Of a stretch of DNA of 64,000 nt, positions 42,060 to 50,942 are shown piece after piece. The notes beneath the pieces were generated by a model. That model saw only the letters and a program-made list of their open reading frames with translations. It was not told the origin of the DNA and did no database searches. Source of the DNA: Bacteroidetes bacterium HGW-Bacteroidetes-5 (GTDB taxonomy: Bacteria; Bacteroidota; Bacteroidia; Bacteroidales; UBA932); NCBI GenBank assembly GCA_002842515.1, contig PHDC01000003.1:1-64000 (forward strand), in the 5' to 3' direction. Position numbers and translations under genes: made by a program. The number at the start of each line of letters is the position of its first letter. Positions within the stretch are counted from its first letter, which is position 1.

Positions 42060-44900
42060 TTATAATATTTTGTAATTTTGATCAATAACCCTTGATGCTC
42101 TCTCTTTGGCTATTCCCGTTTTATTTCCAAGATAAAAACGGTATGTAAAGCCTATCAAAAAGAGTTGTTTAATATTATTTGATTTTGTGATAAGAAGATA
42201 GTTATCGGAGTAGGTTTTTAAAATGTTACTATTTTGATTAAGAATATCATAGGCAGATAAAGTCAAATCGACCCTTCTGCGGAAGAGAGGTTTTGATAAA
42301 AATGCATTCCATATTGTAAATAAATCATCACTTCCGGAAATAAAGCCGGTGTACTTTCTTATATTAATATCTGATCTAAATATAAAATCTCCTGGCAGTT
42401 TTAAAACCACATCTCCGGAATAATTAAAAACCCATCCAATTTCCCGGGGCTTTCCAACTATTGAATATTGATTACTAATATTCTCTGCTTTTACACCAAT
42501 TATAAAATCAATATCCTCAAATTTTGTTGTCAGATTTAGGTTTGCTGAGGAATTTAAAGATTTTGAAGCAATTTTTATGGAATTTATATAAGAGAACCCC
42601 TTATTTAACATCATCTCTAATTTCCCAGTCAAAAAAAACTTGTTCTCATTAAAGAACGCGATATCATCATATCTGAACCCGAATATATAAAAGCCATCCT
42701 CATTAACCGGCATTGTATACTTGACCCCAAAATCGTCATACCAGGATTTCATTATTATTTTATTGAAAGCAATAGTACTAATAAAAGTGAGCGATCTGTT
42801 ACCATATGAATTTTCGGATTTCTGTTTTCTATCAAAAAATCTTTTGGGGTCAGTTGAGCGACCAATACCAAGTAATAATGTGTTATTAAACTCAGGTTTA
42901 AGATTAGGATTTCCGTTCGAAATATAAACAGGATTTGAGTTATCTTTAATAGGCTGTAATTGATTTATTGAAGGCGGTTTGCTATTACCTTTATACTGAA
43001 TAATAAACTTACCTACTCCTGCTTTATTATAGGAAAGATTCAATTCAGGAGCAATATTGGTCACTTTATTGGAAAAAATGGAAGAATCATTTAAAAATTT
43101 CATTATTAGTGGACTTATATTCAGGCCAATAGTATATGATAATTTCTCCTTATTCTGTACTTTGGGCATAATAGTTAAAGAGAAAGACTGATCTGTAATC
43201 TTATTAGTGTATTCACCCGAATAATCCTTGACTAATATACTATAACTATCGTTTAAACCCTTATTATATGTGTTTTTAACCATTTCATTTATCCTTGACG
43301 AAACGTTGTATTGAAATGATAAAATTAAATTCTTGAAAACCGGCTGAGAATATGTTAATCCGGAAGTTAACGAGATGTAATTATTACTGGTAGCAGATTG
43401 CTGGTTTACATTTATGACAGAATCAGAATTTGAGACAAAGTAATTATTGTTAGATATTTTCTGGCTTGAAGAATAGTCAATTGAGACATTAAACCTTATA
43501 CCTTTTCCGGTTTTAGATAATTTCTTAATTATACTTAAACTAACGCCTCCTCTATTAATATCTGAATTTCCAAACTCTTTGCCATATCCATAATTAATTG
43601 TATCTCCTAATGGGGTTTTTGAACTGTATTCTTTTGTATTGTTATCGGTATTTGTTGTTTTAAAGTAGTTGGCTTTTACTACAATCATATAATCTGACCC
43701 TGAATTCAAAGTTAAACCTGCCATAAATTTATGAATGCCATTTTTTGAATCTTCAATTTTTATCTGATCATCAATAATAATATTATCCGAAAGATAATTC
43801 TTTTGGTAAATTTCCATTTTAGAATCTTTATTGTCCTTATTGAAGGTGTAAGAAAAATCAGATTTTATGCTTTTTGAATTTTTATTAATAGCTGTATTAA
43901 TATTTGATCCGGCACTAAAACTATTAATATTTCCAACTGAAGTTGAAACTGACTTGGGTATATTTGCAGCTGTACCAATAAAGGCGTATTGATTCTGTTT
44001 GTCGAATTTTGCTAACATCCCATCTGTTTTATATCTGCTTTTCAGTCCAACAGATGCATTGCTATTACCTACCCACCCATTTATTTCGTTTTTAGTTTTC
44101 ACATCTGCCGTCTTTTTCGAATTACCATCGTCAATCCCTAAGAAGTCCAACTCTTCTGACCTTTTATCAAAGACTTTAACATTCTGCACTAATCTGGCGG
44201 GTAGAATTTTTGAAACATAGGAGGGATCACTTGTGAAAAAAGTTCTTCCATTTACCGTAATTTGTTCAAGGATTGACCCATTAACTGTAATCCTTCCATT
44301 TTTGTCAATAGCCCAACCAGGGAGTTTTCTGAAAAAATCTTCCAGCATATCGGACTCTTTAATGTCAAATGCAGATGCATTGTATTGAATGGTATCTCCA
44401 ATCATTTTAACAGGTATTGTCGTTGCCTTAACTTTTGCCTCATCTAAGAGAAAAGAACTCTCTTTCATACACTTAGTGCCTAAATCTTTTACAACGCCAA
44501 GTGAATCTAAAGAATTGCCATCTAAAAAAAATACATTATTAATAATTAGGGGGTGGAATCCAAGATACTCCAAAACAATATCGTATTTATACCATGGGCT
44601 TAATTTTTGAAAAACAATCTTTCCGGAAGAATCGGAAAGTGAATAATTATAAACCTCTTTTTTATCACTAATATCTATTTTACTATCATACCTGAAGAGC
44701 GATGCCGTTACAAATTCAAGAGGCTGATTGTTTGTACTATCTTTTACAAGCATAGTTATCTGAAAATTAGCATCTAATACTTTTGGCGAGGATATTGGTT
44801 TTTTATCTTGAGAAAAAATCAAATTCACATTTAAAAATAATAAAGTGATCAAATATTTTTTAACAATTGGTTTGAATCTATCTAAAAAAAATGCATGCAT
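42060..44900 (-). CDS. outer-membrane beta-barrel protein (OMP_b-brl_3-type, TonB-receptor-like)
   Basis: A 946-residue protein with a signal peptide (YLITLLFLNVNLIFSQ). A carboxypeptidase-regulatory-like domain (about 45-140) and a plug-like segment (SAFDIKESDMLEDFFRKLPGW, then ITVNGSILEQITVNGRTFF) lead into a long beta-barrel with many aromatic strand ends. The family is the PF14905-type outer membrane protein group, related to TonB-dependent receptors but usually not SusC. It starts an AT-rich stretch and lies downstream of a membrane-bound TPR/HTH regulator transcribed in the same direction, which may control it. Ligand unknown. Convergent with the ROK gene, 12 bases apart. Confidence 0.82.
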   Translation of the reverse strand: MHAFFLDRFKPIVKKYLITLLFLNVNLIFSQDKKPISSPKVLDANFQITMLVKDSTNNQPLEFVTASLFRYDSKIDISDKKEVYNYSLSDSSGKIVFQKLSPWYKYDIVLEYLGFHPLIINNVFFLDGNSLDSLGVVKDLGTKCMKESSFLLDEAKVKATTIPVKMIGDTIQYNASAFDIKESDMLEDFFRKLPGWAIDKNGRITVNGSILEQITVNGRTFFTSDPSYVSKILPARLVQNVKVFDKRSEELDFLGIDDGNSKKTADVKTKNEINGWVGNSNASVGLKSRYKTDGMLAKFDKQNQYAFIGTAANIPKSVSTSVGNINSFSAGSNINTAINKNSKSIKSDFSYTFNKDNKDSKMEIYQKNYLSDNIIIDDQIKIEDSKNGIHKFMAGLTLNSGSDYMIVVKANYFKTTNTDNNTKEYSSKTPLGDTINYGYGKEFGNSDINRGGVSLSIIKKLSKTGKGIRFNVSIDYSSSQKISNNNYFVSNSDSVINVNQQSATSNNYISLTSGLTYSQPVFKNLILSFQYNVSSRINEMVKNTYNKGLNDSYSILVKDYSGEYTNKITDQSFSLTIMPKVQNKEKLSYTIGLNISPLIMKFLNDSSIFSNKVTNIAPELNLSYNKAGVGKFIIQYKGNSKPPSINQLQPIKDNSNPVYISNGNPNLKPEFNNTLLLGIGRSTDPKRFFDRKQKSENSYGNRSLTFISTIAFNKIIMKSWYDDFGVKYTMPVNEDGFYIFGFRYDDIAFFNENKFFLTGKLEMMLNKGFSYINSIKIASKSLNSSANLNLTTKFEDIDFIIGVKAENISNQYSIVGKPREIGWVFNYSGDVVLKLPGDFIFRSDINIRKYTGFISGSDDLFTIWNAFLSKPLFRRRVDLTLSAYDILNQNSNILKTYSDNYLLITKSNNIKQLFLIGFTYRFYLGNKTGIAKERASRVIDQNYKIL

Positions 44901-45062
44901 ATGTGTAGTATAGAAAATATATAATAATATTGATAGCTAATAATTGATTATCAATAAAATAATGCGTTTTACATATTCTAATAATTTCAATTTTGTAAAT
45001 ATAACTACATCATTATCACATTAAAATAACAAACGTTTTTGCTGCGTTTTGCTGCGCATTTT

Positions 45063-45090
45063 TTACAGACAAAAAAATGATTGTCTGTAA
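45063..45090. promoter_or_regulatory. inverted repeat between the TPR/HTH regulator and the outer-membrane protein gene
   Basis: TTACAGAC and GTCTGTAA are perfect 8-bp complements 12 bases apart. They are flanked by repeated GCTGCG-like hexamers (for example 45040-45060 and 45106-45130). It precedes the outer-membrane protein gene on the minus strand and is not followed by a T-run on either strand, so I read it as a possible regulator site rather than a terminator. Confidence 0.45.
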
Positions 45091-45122
45091 TTTACAACTC
45101 TTCTGCTGCGATATGTTGCGCG

Positions 45123-46835
45123 TTAGCTGCGGTGATTCGGTTCGTTTTTGAAGATCAAGAATGTGCTTTCTGGGTCGAATGGAAGATTTTTAGTTGAAAG
45201 GATTTTTTCTTTTATCCTCGCTTTTATTGCTCTAACACTCGATTGCGTGTTATTGAGCAATTCAGAAATTTCTTTTGGACAAAATTTGAGGTCAAATAAA
45301 ACTAAAACAACTATTTCCATATCTGATAAAGTTGATAGATACTTAATATTTGGATTTGCAGAAATAAAAGAGTCACTATTTGCTACTTCAGAGAGTTTAT
45401 CCTTTGAAAGAGAGCGAAGAGTGGTGAGTGTTTCATTCAAATCATCAGACAACTCATTTGAAAATTTTCTGCTTCGGTTAGCATGTTTATTTACATCAAC
45501 AACCAATTTTGGTAAAGCCTCTCCTGATGTTTCGCGAAGCTTGCTGATTAAGTTGGTCCGTTTTAATTCGCTTTCTAAAACTTTTCTTTTTATCATACAA
45601 TCCTCTCTTTCAAGTTGAATTGTTTTATTTTTTTTTACAAGATATATATATGAAAAAGAAAAAAATAAAGCCAATATAAAAATAGATGCGGAAAGAATGA
45701 TTATAATAGTTTCTAATTTAAGTTGCATTTGAGTTAAATTACCTAATCTTGATTGCAAATTTCCAACTTTGTTCTTGTCCATTTCTGAATGATAAGTGAG
45801 GAAAGAAAGAATCTGTTTTTGATTGTACTCAAAGGCTAATTTAAAATCTCTCACCTCAAAATGTGGATTAGTTAGTAACTCATAATTGAGATGAAGAGGA
45901 TTCTCAGACGAGTTCTCAGTAAATTTTAGTGTAAGCTTTGTATACAATAAAGCACTGTCAGGATTATTAATAGTTATGTATTTTGAAGCAATTTGATTGT
46001 AAATATTTGTGTTCATTATTGTATCGCTGGCAAACTCAACAGCTATATCAAGCATTTTTTTTAGATACTCAAGAGATTTGTTTTGATCATTTTCTTGTGA
46101 ATAATATTTCTGCATTTTATCATAAACGTCATACTTTATATTTGGAGAAAGTGAGTCAATATTATTAAATGACCTAAGAAGAGTGAGAAATTTATCTTTC
46201 TTATTTTGAATCAGATATAATTCCATAAGTTCAAGTTTGGCCCTCTGAACCTCAATATGATATTCTAATTTTGAATTTAATTCTATGCTTTTTTCAAAAT
46301 GCTCTTCTATAATTTTAACTCGCTTTGTTGAAGATATTAAATCAGGAAAAGAAGAACTTTTGTTTGACATTAATACTCTCCCTAAGCAAGTATAAATTTG
46401 GCTTTTAAAGTCGTCGTCTTGAATGTTTTTTAAAAAATAGATTCTTTCTGCCATTCGTAAATCGGGATAAAACATAGGGGTGAGTAAATTATGTTTATCA
46501 TTTACAAGTCCCTTGTATAAAATAGATCGGCAAATATTTCGATAGTCTCTCCCTTTTTTATACCAATCTACGGCAAGTGAAATAACAGAATCATCTTTAT
46601 CGATAATCTCTGCTTTATTTCTAGCAATCGTTATTAATAGTGAATAATAAGCTCCGTTTTTTCTAGATAGATTTTTATGGTTCAAAGATTTGAGACTATC
46701 CAGAACTTCATCTGGCTTTTCGTACAATATCTTATCCCATTGCTGCAGTTGATCATAAATAATCTCCTGTTCACCCTTGAATGATAAGCATGATATTAGT
46801 TGGCATGAAAGTAAGATAATCAGTAGATTTCTCAT
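45123..46835 (-). CDS. membrane-anchored TPR protein with C-terminal HTH (putative transcription regulator)
   Basis: A 570-residue protein. An N-terminal hydrophobic segment with LLSCQLISC looks like a lipoprotein or membrane signal. Residues about 30-345 are helical repeats of TPR type. A membrane segment (about 375-400, IIIILSASIFILALFFSF) is followed by a coiled coil. The C-terminus (about 500-545) is a LuxR/sigma-4-like helix-turn-helix: LSDMEIVVLVLFDLKFCPKEISELL, NTQSSVRAIKARIKEKI. The layout, periplasmic sensor and cytoplasmic DNA-binding end, is common in Bacteroidetes regulators of neighbouring outer-membrane genes. The ATG at 46835 is chosen over a TTG at 46844. Target and ligand are unknown. 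Confidence 0.75.
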   Translation of the reverse strand: MRNLLIILLSCQLISCLSFKGEQEIIYDQLQQWDKILYEKPDEVLDSLKSLNHKNLSRKNGAYYSLLITIARNKAEIIDKDDSVISLAVDWYKKGRDYRNICRSILYKGLVNDKHNLLTPMFYPDLRMAERIYFLKNIQDDDFKSQIYTCLGRVLMSNKSSSFPDLISSTKRVKIIEEHFEKSIELNSKLEYHIEVQRAKLELMELYLIQNKKDKFLTLLRSFNNIDSLSPNIKYDVYDKMQKYYSQENDQNKSLEYLKKMLDIAVEFASDTIMNTNIYNQIASKYITINNPDSALLYTKLTLKFTENSSENPLHLNYELLTNPHFEVRDFKLAFEYNQKQILSFLTYHSEMDKNKVGNLQSRLGNLTQMQLKLETIIIILSASIFILALFFSFSYIYLVKKNKTIQLEREDCMIKRKVLESELKRTNLISKLRETSGEALPKLVVDVNKHANRSRKFSNELSDDLNETLTTLRSLSKDKLSEVANSDSFISANPNIKYLSTLSDMEIVVLVLFDLKFCPKEISELLNNTQSSVRAIKARIKEKILSTKNLPFDPESTFLIFKNEPNHRS

Positions 46836-46954
46836 AGTGGACAAAAGTAATAATTATCAATGATTTTTTACACTATCCGAATATATTGTAATTTTAAAAA
46901 ATTTCTCATACAAGTAGAGCATAATCAGCCGCATATATTCATTTCCAAAGCAAC

Positions 46955-47070
46955 TCTCACAGCAGGAACGCCAATTTCATCACGGGCTTAATAATAAACC
47001 CTTAGACCAGCAGGGCAAACTCAGCCGTAAGGAGCGAACTTGTGAGCGGATGAGGATTGGACGTTACCCG
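46955..47070. repeat. dispersed repeat, copy A
   Basis: About 115 bases that share a near-identical core with 50799-50936. Both contain CTCAGCCG, AAGGAGCGAACTTGTGAG and CGGATGAGGAT followed by GGACGT, and, further left, CTCACAGCAGGAA and an ACGGGCT segment with a run of A-rich triplets. It lies between a propeller lipoprotein gene and the regulator gene, in a 305-bp gap whose other bases show nothing assignable. It is not an insertion sequence: no frame and no terminal repeats are visible. Confidence 0.85.
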
Positions 47071-47140
47071 TTGTGCTAAGAGGTTATAAGCCCAAAACGT
47101 GTAAAAGAAGCGTTCCTACACTCTACAAAAATAATTACTC

Positions 47141-48376
47141 TCATTTCAGTTTCACCAGCACAACTACCGGGTTGTCGGTCTCTTTTAGACCGTCGGCTAT
47201 CTTTTTGAATTTATCAGACACTTTATGGGTTTGGGCGTGTTGAATAAAATCAAGGGCATCAATAAATGATATCATATACTCATCATCGCTGATATAAATT
47301 GGCCAAAACGCAGGGCCACCTTCAAAATCATCAACGAAGCCAATTTGAGTATAAGCCGGCTGATCTGCAAAAGTAAAAGCTCCGTTTGTCTTATTAAATA
47401 CAGCACAAGTAATTGGAAATAATATTTTTTTTCCGCTTCCAGATTTAGCCTCTCTTGGCTTATGAGCAAGTGATCCTAAATTAAACTGTAGGAATAAATA
47501 ATCTCTACTTTCAAAAATATCTGCATAAAGATAAATAACTGGAGAATTTGCTCCTGTACGACTATTGTAATCACTTTTTGGCTTAAATTCTCCATATTTT
47601 ATAATAAAAGCAGTGTCTATCTCTAAATTTTTATTAATACTTAAAACATACTCATCCAAACCATTTATTACTCTTACTGAATCTCTGAAGTTGAAAATTC
47701 GTGGGTCTGTAAACGAATACGCTCTTGACAGCTCACTTACAAGCTTTTTTTCTGCCTCGGGATATTTTATTGTAAGTTTATAATTTGACGTGGTATCCAC
47801 TACTACAACAGAGTAATCATTCACTTTAGCCATACTCACAGATAAGAAATAGGTATTTTCGTCCAATTTGCAAAATTTGGTAAAATTATAGCTGGATGAG
47901 TTGACATTTGTTCTGTAGTTAACAGATCTTATAAATTGGCCCCCAGATGTATACTCAGTAATTTTATCAAATGATCGTATGCAGATATTCCCTGTGCTAC
48001 TTTCAATTTGCAGATCGCTTATATATCCATACTCCTGCGGCCCTCTCCCATATCTATTGAATTGCCTTATAAACTCGCCTTTTGTGTTAAAAATTTTAAG
48101 TATTGAAGAGTGATGTCCCTTAACTTCATTAACATAGATAAGACTACCCTCAAAAAATAGGCCCCTACGCACGGTTCCAACAAGCGAACTATCATTTGTC
48201 CCTAAAGGAATATAAGAAATATCACTTGCTATCTCGGAGAGGCCAACGACTCTTCCTTTCCCAATGCTGCCCGCAACATCAATAACCCTAAGATCAAGCT
48301 TCTGATTATCACTATTTGATACACAGGAACTAAGAGAGATTAGTAAAGCTATTGCTATTAAAATTTTTTCTTTCAT
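47141..48376 (-). CDS. six-bladed beta-propeller lipoprotein (DUF4934-like), intact copy
   Basis: A 411-residue predicted lipoprotein (ALLISLSSCVSNSD, lipobox Cys). It begins with KLDLRVIDVAGSIGKGRVVGLSEIASDISYIPLGT, continues with propeller blades (FNTKGEFIRQFNRYGRGPQEYGYISDL) and ends with DKFKKIADGLKETDNPVVVLVKLK. It is more similar to the broken copy at 50082-50671 than to the propeller gene at 17.8 kb. The frame extends to 48424, but ATG 48376 gives the lipoprotein signal. It lies in an AT-rich stretch, just downstream of HipA. Ligand unknown. Confidence 0.82.
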   Translation of the reverse strand: MKEKILIAIALLISLSSCVSNSDNQKLDLRVIDVAGSIGKGRVVGLSEIASDISYIPLGTNDSSLVGTVRRGLFFEGSLIYVNEVKGHHSSILKIFNTKGEFIRQFNRYGRGPQEYGYISDLQIESSTGNICIRSFDKITEYTSGGQFIRSVNYRTNVNSSSYNFTKFCKLDENTYFLSVSMAKVNDYSVVVVDTTSNYKLTIKYPEAEKKLVSELSRAYSFTDPRIFNFRDSVRVINGLDEYVLSINKNLEIDTAFIIKYGEFKPKSDYNSRTGANSPVIYLYADIFESRDYLFLQFNLGSLAHKPREAKSGSGKKILFPITCAVFNKTNGAFTFADQPAYTQIGFVDDFEGGPAFWPIYISDDEYMISFIDALDFIQHAQTHKVSDKFKKIADGLKETDNPVVVLVKLK

Positions 48377-48464
48377 ACTAAAGATTTTTACAAAATAGTA
48401 AATAATAGATCTTTTTAAAATCATTTTTAAAATTAGTAATTGGTGAGATGGTCTAAGGCGTCTC

Positions 48465-49715
48465 TTACTGTCTAAAAGCCGGATTCATTAACTCCTGTTC
48501 GGAACGGGGTATACCAATTTTATCTGCCCAACCTCTCCATTGTTTAACGGAAGAAAGTACTTGTGCAAGAACTTGATCCATTTCTGAGGAATTTAGTCTA
48601 AAATATTCACCTACACTTTTAGCTAATTCAAAATCCAACGCATTATTGTCAATATCGATGTTTAGGGCTAAACCATTCTTATCTATAGATGGATTTAAAT
48701 CATAGGCAGGCGATAATTCCCATCCTTTATCTGTTAAAATAAATCCGTGATTTCGGAGATGATCGTCGGTGTTGGAAACCGCTATATTAAAAACGACCCT
48801 ACGCCATAGTTCTGTTAAATTCTCTTTGACATGACAACCATTTGATTCAATGAAGTCTACCAAGTCCAGATAACTCAAAGGATGATCCTTGATGGTCTCT
48901 TCATCGTTTCCCGTCATAGTCATAGCCGATGAAAAATGTATCCTATTTGTTCCTTCCCGGTCAAAACGTTTGGTGAAAAAGGTATGATACTGTCCACGTA
49001 ATTTCTCGATGCTACAGTATGACATTTTGATTCCTGCATTTATAGCCAATTGATAGGTTAAATACTCCCACGCCCCTTTATCGATGCTATCGTTTTTTGA
49101 TGGGAATTTCGCTATCCAAAGTTCACCCTGCTCATCTACAACATTCGCCTTTGGCCTTGCTCCACCCAAGGATGAGCCAGGTGCAACCAAAATATCCAAC
49201 CATTTTCTTATAGCATCGCTATCAGTATCATTCTCATAGTGCTCCACCGCTTGCTGCAGTTCACGGACCGTGGACCAAGGTGGTACCGCTTTTTCAATAT
49301 TATTATCCAGAAATGGACCTTCAGGATCAAGTTTAAAGCGCAAAGCCCCAATTCTAGTCACGTCATATATTCCGAGCAAGTAATCGATGTCGTATAAGTT
49401 TCGGGCTTTATTGCCTCTTGTTTTTGCCAAGAGGGTTTCACGACGTTTCATTAAAGTCCGTCCCCAAGTGTCAGGCATACTATCCATAAATAGCCCAAAA
49501 TTTTCTTTGTTATGGGGGAATTGCAGTCCAGAATAGAATTGAATATCTGGGTCGATAAGTCTGTGGCCTCCTGTTTTTAGCCAATCTTTATCGTATTCAA
49601 AACTAAAGGCTTTTCGACCTTTTGCTTGGTGGGCAGATAATATTCCTAACATCATTGGCTGGGACATCCCCTTCCAGTGTGCATAAACATAGATATCGAT
49701 TTTTGACGTCACCAT
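48465..49715 (-). CDS. hipA: HipA-family toxin kinase
   Basis: A 416-residue HipA protein. The N-terminal domain runs to about 145. The glycine-rich loop APGSSLGGARPKA (178-190) binds ATP and, in E. coli HipA, holds the serine whose autophosphorylation inactivates the kinase. NIAVSNTDDHLRNHGF (310-325) is the catalytic loop with Asp317, and SPAYDLNPS (335-343) contains the metal-binding Asp339. Family members phosphorylate glutamyl-tRNA synthetase or other targets and cause dormancy. All key residues are present, so it is probably active. The hipB gene lies one base upstream on the same strand. Target unknown. Confidence 0.93.
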   Translation of the reverse strand: MVTSKIDIYVYAHWKGMSQPMMLGILSAHQAKGRKAFSFEYDKDWLKTGGHRLIDPDIQFYSGLQFPHNKENFGLFMDSMPDTWGRTLMKRRETLLAKTRGNKARNLYDIDYLLGIYDVTRIGALRFKLDPEGPFLDNNIEKAVPPWSTVRELQQAVEHYENDTDSDAIRKWLDILVAPGSSLGGARPKANVVDEQGELWIAKFPSKNDSIDKGAWEYLTYQLAINAGIKMSYCSIEKLRGQYHTFFTKRFDREGTNRIHFSSAMTMTGNDEETIKDHPLSYLDLVDFIESNGCHVKENLTELWRRVVFNIAVSNTDDHLRNHGFILTDKGWELSPAYDLNPSIDKNGLALNIDIDNNALDFELAKSVGEYFRLNSSEMDQVLAQVLSSVKQWRGWADKIGIPRSEQELMNPAFRQ

Positions 49716-49716
49716 T

Positions 49717-49998
49717 TTACAGTAATTCTAAGTCTTGCAATTTCCTTCCGAATTCATCATCGGCAGCCAATTTTAAGAAATCGTCCTGCAAGCTAAGTAT
49801 TCGCAGGACATTAAAATAAGCCCCAATGGCGACCCCGGGATCACCTTTTTCAACCAAATACAAAGTAGAGCGCGCTATGCCTGCCCGTTCGGCCACTTGT
49901 ATAGACGTTAGTTTTCTACGCCTTCGCGCGAGCTTTATGTTCTCGCCCATTTTCTCCAAAAGCATCTTGTATTTAGGTAGGACCAAATGTTTTCTCAT
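49717..49998 (-). CDS. hipB: HipB-type antitoxin (XRE-family DNA-binding protein)
   Basis: A 93-residue protein with a helix-turn-helix of XRE type in residues 16-70 (GENIKLARRRRKLTSIQVAERAG, then IARSTLYLVEKGDPGVAIGAYFNVLRIL). It should bind HipA and repress their shared promoter. It lies one base before hipA. A long inverted repeat with a -7 box between its arms lies directly upstream (50002-50056), the expected HipB operator. The basic N-terminus RKHLVLPKYKM is normal for the group. Confidence 0.93.
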   Translation of the reverse strand: MRKHLVLPKYKMLLEKMGENIKLARRRRKLTSIQVAERAGIARSTLYLVEKGDPGVAIGAYFNVLRILSLQDDFLKLAADDEFGRKLQDLELL

Positions 49999-50001
49999 AT
50001 C

Positions 50002-50056
50002 AAATGTTTGTTATTTCATACAAATATAGTAAATGTGATTGAAATAACGAACGTTT
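50002..50056 (-). promoter_or_regulatory. hipBA promoter and inverted-repeat operator
   Basis: AAATGTTTGTTATTTCA (50002-50018) and TGAAATAACGAACGTTT (50040-50056) are complementary at 15 of 17 positions. Between them, on the minus strand, TATATTTG (50021-50028) is a perfect -7 box, so the arms cover the -33 region and the transcription start. This fits autorepression by HipB. Confidence 0.82.
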
Positions 50057-50081
50057 CAAAAAATATATCACTCGGATACTC

Positions 50082-50671
50082 TTATTTTAGTTTCACCAGC
50101 ACAACTACAGGGTTGTCGTCTTCTTTTAGACCGTCGGCTATCTTTTTGAACTTGTCAGATACTTTGTGGGTTTGGGCGTGTTGGATAAATTTATAAGCGT
50201 CAATTATAGTCACCATATAATCATCTTCACTTATATATTCCGGCCAAACTGCCGGACCACCCTCAAAATCATCAACAAAACCAAACTGGTTAATCTCCGG
50301 TTGATCTACATATTGAAATTGCCCGGTTTTTTTGTTGAAGAGTGAAGCTGTTATAGGTTCCTCTAACGTCTCCCCTCTTTCTCCTGCTTTACCTCCTTGT
50401 AACTTAATCCTTGGTTTTTTACAAAATTTAAGTATGTCAATGGAGGTGCAAGTAATGATTCATCATTGGTTTCTAAGGGTATATAGTCTATACTCTCTGC
50501 AATATCAGAAAGATTAACTACACTGGTTTTTCCGACATTCCCTGCTAAATCAATTACTCTTAAGTCCTTCGTTTTTTCTTCTTGTGTACAAGAGAATAAC
50601 GTAATCGTCATTACAATTAATAATATCAACCCTGATAAAAATAATCTACAAACTCTAAAATTATTACACAT
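50082..50671 (-). pseudogene. internally deleted copy of the DUF4934-like propeller gene
   Basis: The 5' part (50671 downward) has a lipoprotein signal (IVMTITLFSCTQ) and then DLRVIDLAGNVGKTSVVNLS, matching the intact gene's LRVIDVAGSIGKGRVVGLS. About 60 codons in, near 50430, similarity stops. A second frame (50460-50082) carries FGFVDDFEGGPAVWPEYIS and ends DKFKKIADGLKEDDNPVVVLVKLK, the family C-terminus. About 200 codons between are missing and the two halves are in different frames. At the DNA level the last 100 bases closely match the intact gene's end, so duplication and loss are recent. Confidence 0.9.
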
Positions 50672-50798
50672 ATTGATACCATTTAAATCAATTAAACAAC
50701 CCGAAAAATATTAAATACCGCTTAGGTACTCAGCACCCTAAAATTATGATAATTACTTTGTTTGAGCAAATAAATCTATTGATTTTTTTCAAAAGAAA

Positions 50799-50936
50799 TC
50801 TCACAGCAGGAATACAATTCTCTCCACGGGCTGTATAATAAAAACCCTTCGCAACAATAGGGCACACTCAGCCGGAAGGAGCGAACTTGTGAGCGGATGA
50901 GGATGGACGTGCACAATGAGGATTGACGTGCCCGTT
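50799..50936. repeat. dispersed repeat, copy B
   Basis: Second copy of the repeat at 46955-47070, with the same ordered blocks including AAGGAGCGAACTTGTGAG. Near its right end it carries about 20 extra bases, producing GAGGATGGACGTGC and GAGGATTGACGTGC in tandem. It sits directly after the namZ stop (50943) and before the deleted propeller gene. The rest of 50672-50798 is AT-rich with nothing assignable. Confidence 0.85.
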
Positions 50937-50942
50937 GACGGA

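Noticed and set aside
45148-45618. 156-codon plus-strand frame inside the TPR/HTH regulator
   Set aside because: It lies opposite the HTH and coiled-coil coding region, with a composition typical of a reverse-strand shadow.
46842-46849. -7 box giving a leaderless transcript for the TPR/HTH regulator
   Set aside because: TACTTTTG is present on the minus strand, but no TTTG lies at the required distance and the start would fall within a few bases of the ATG. Chance is likely in this AT-rich region.
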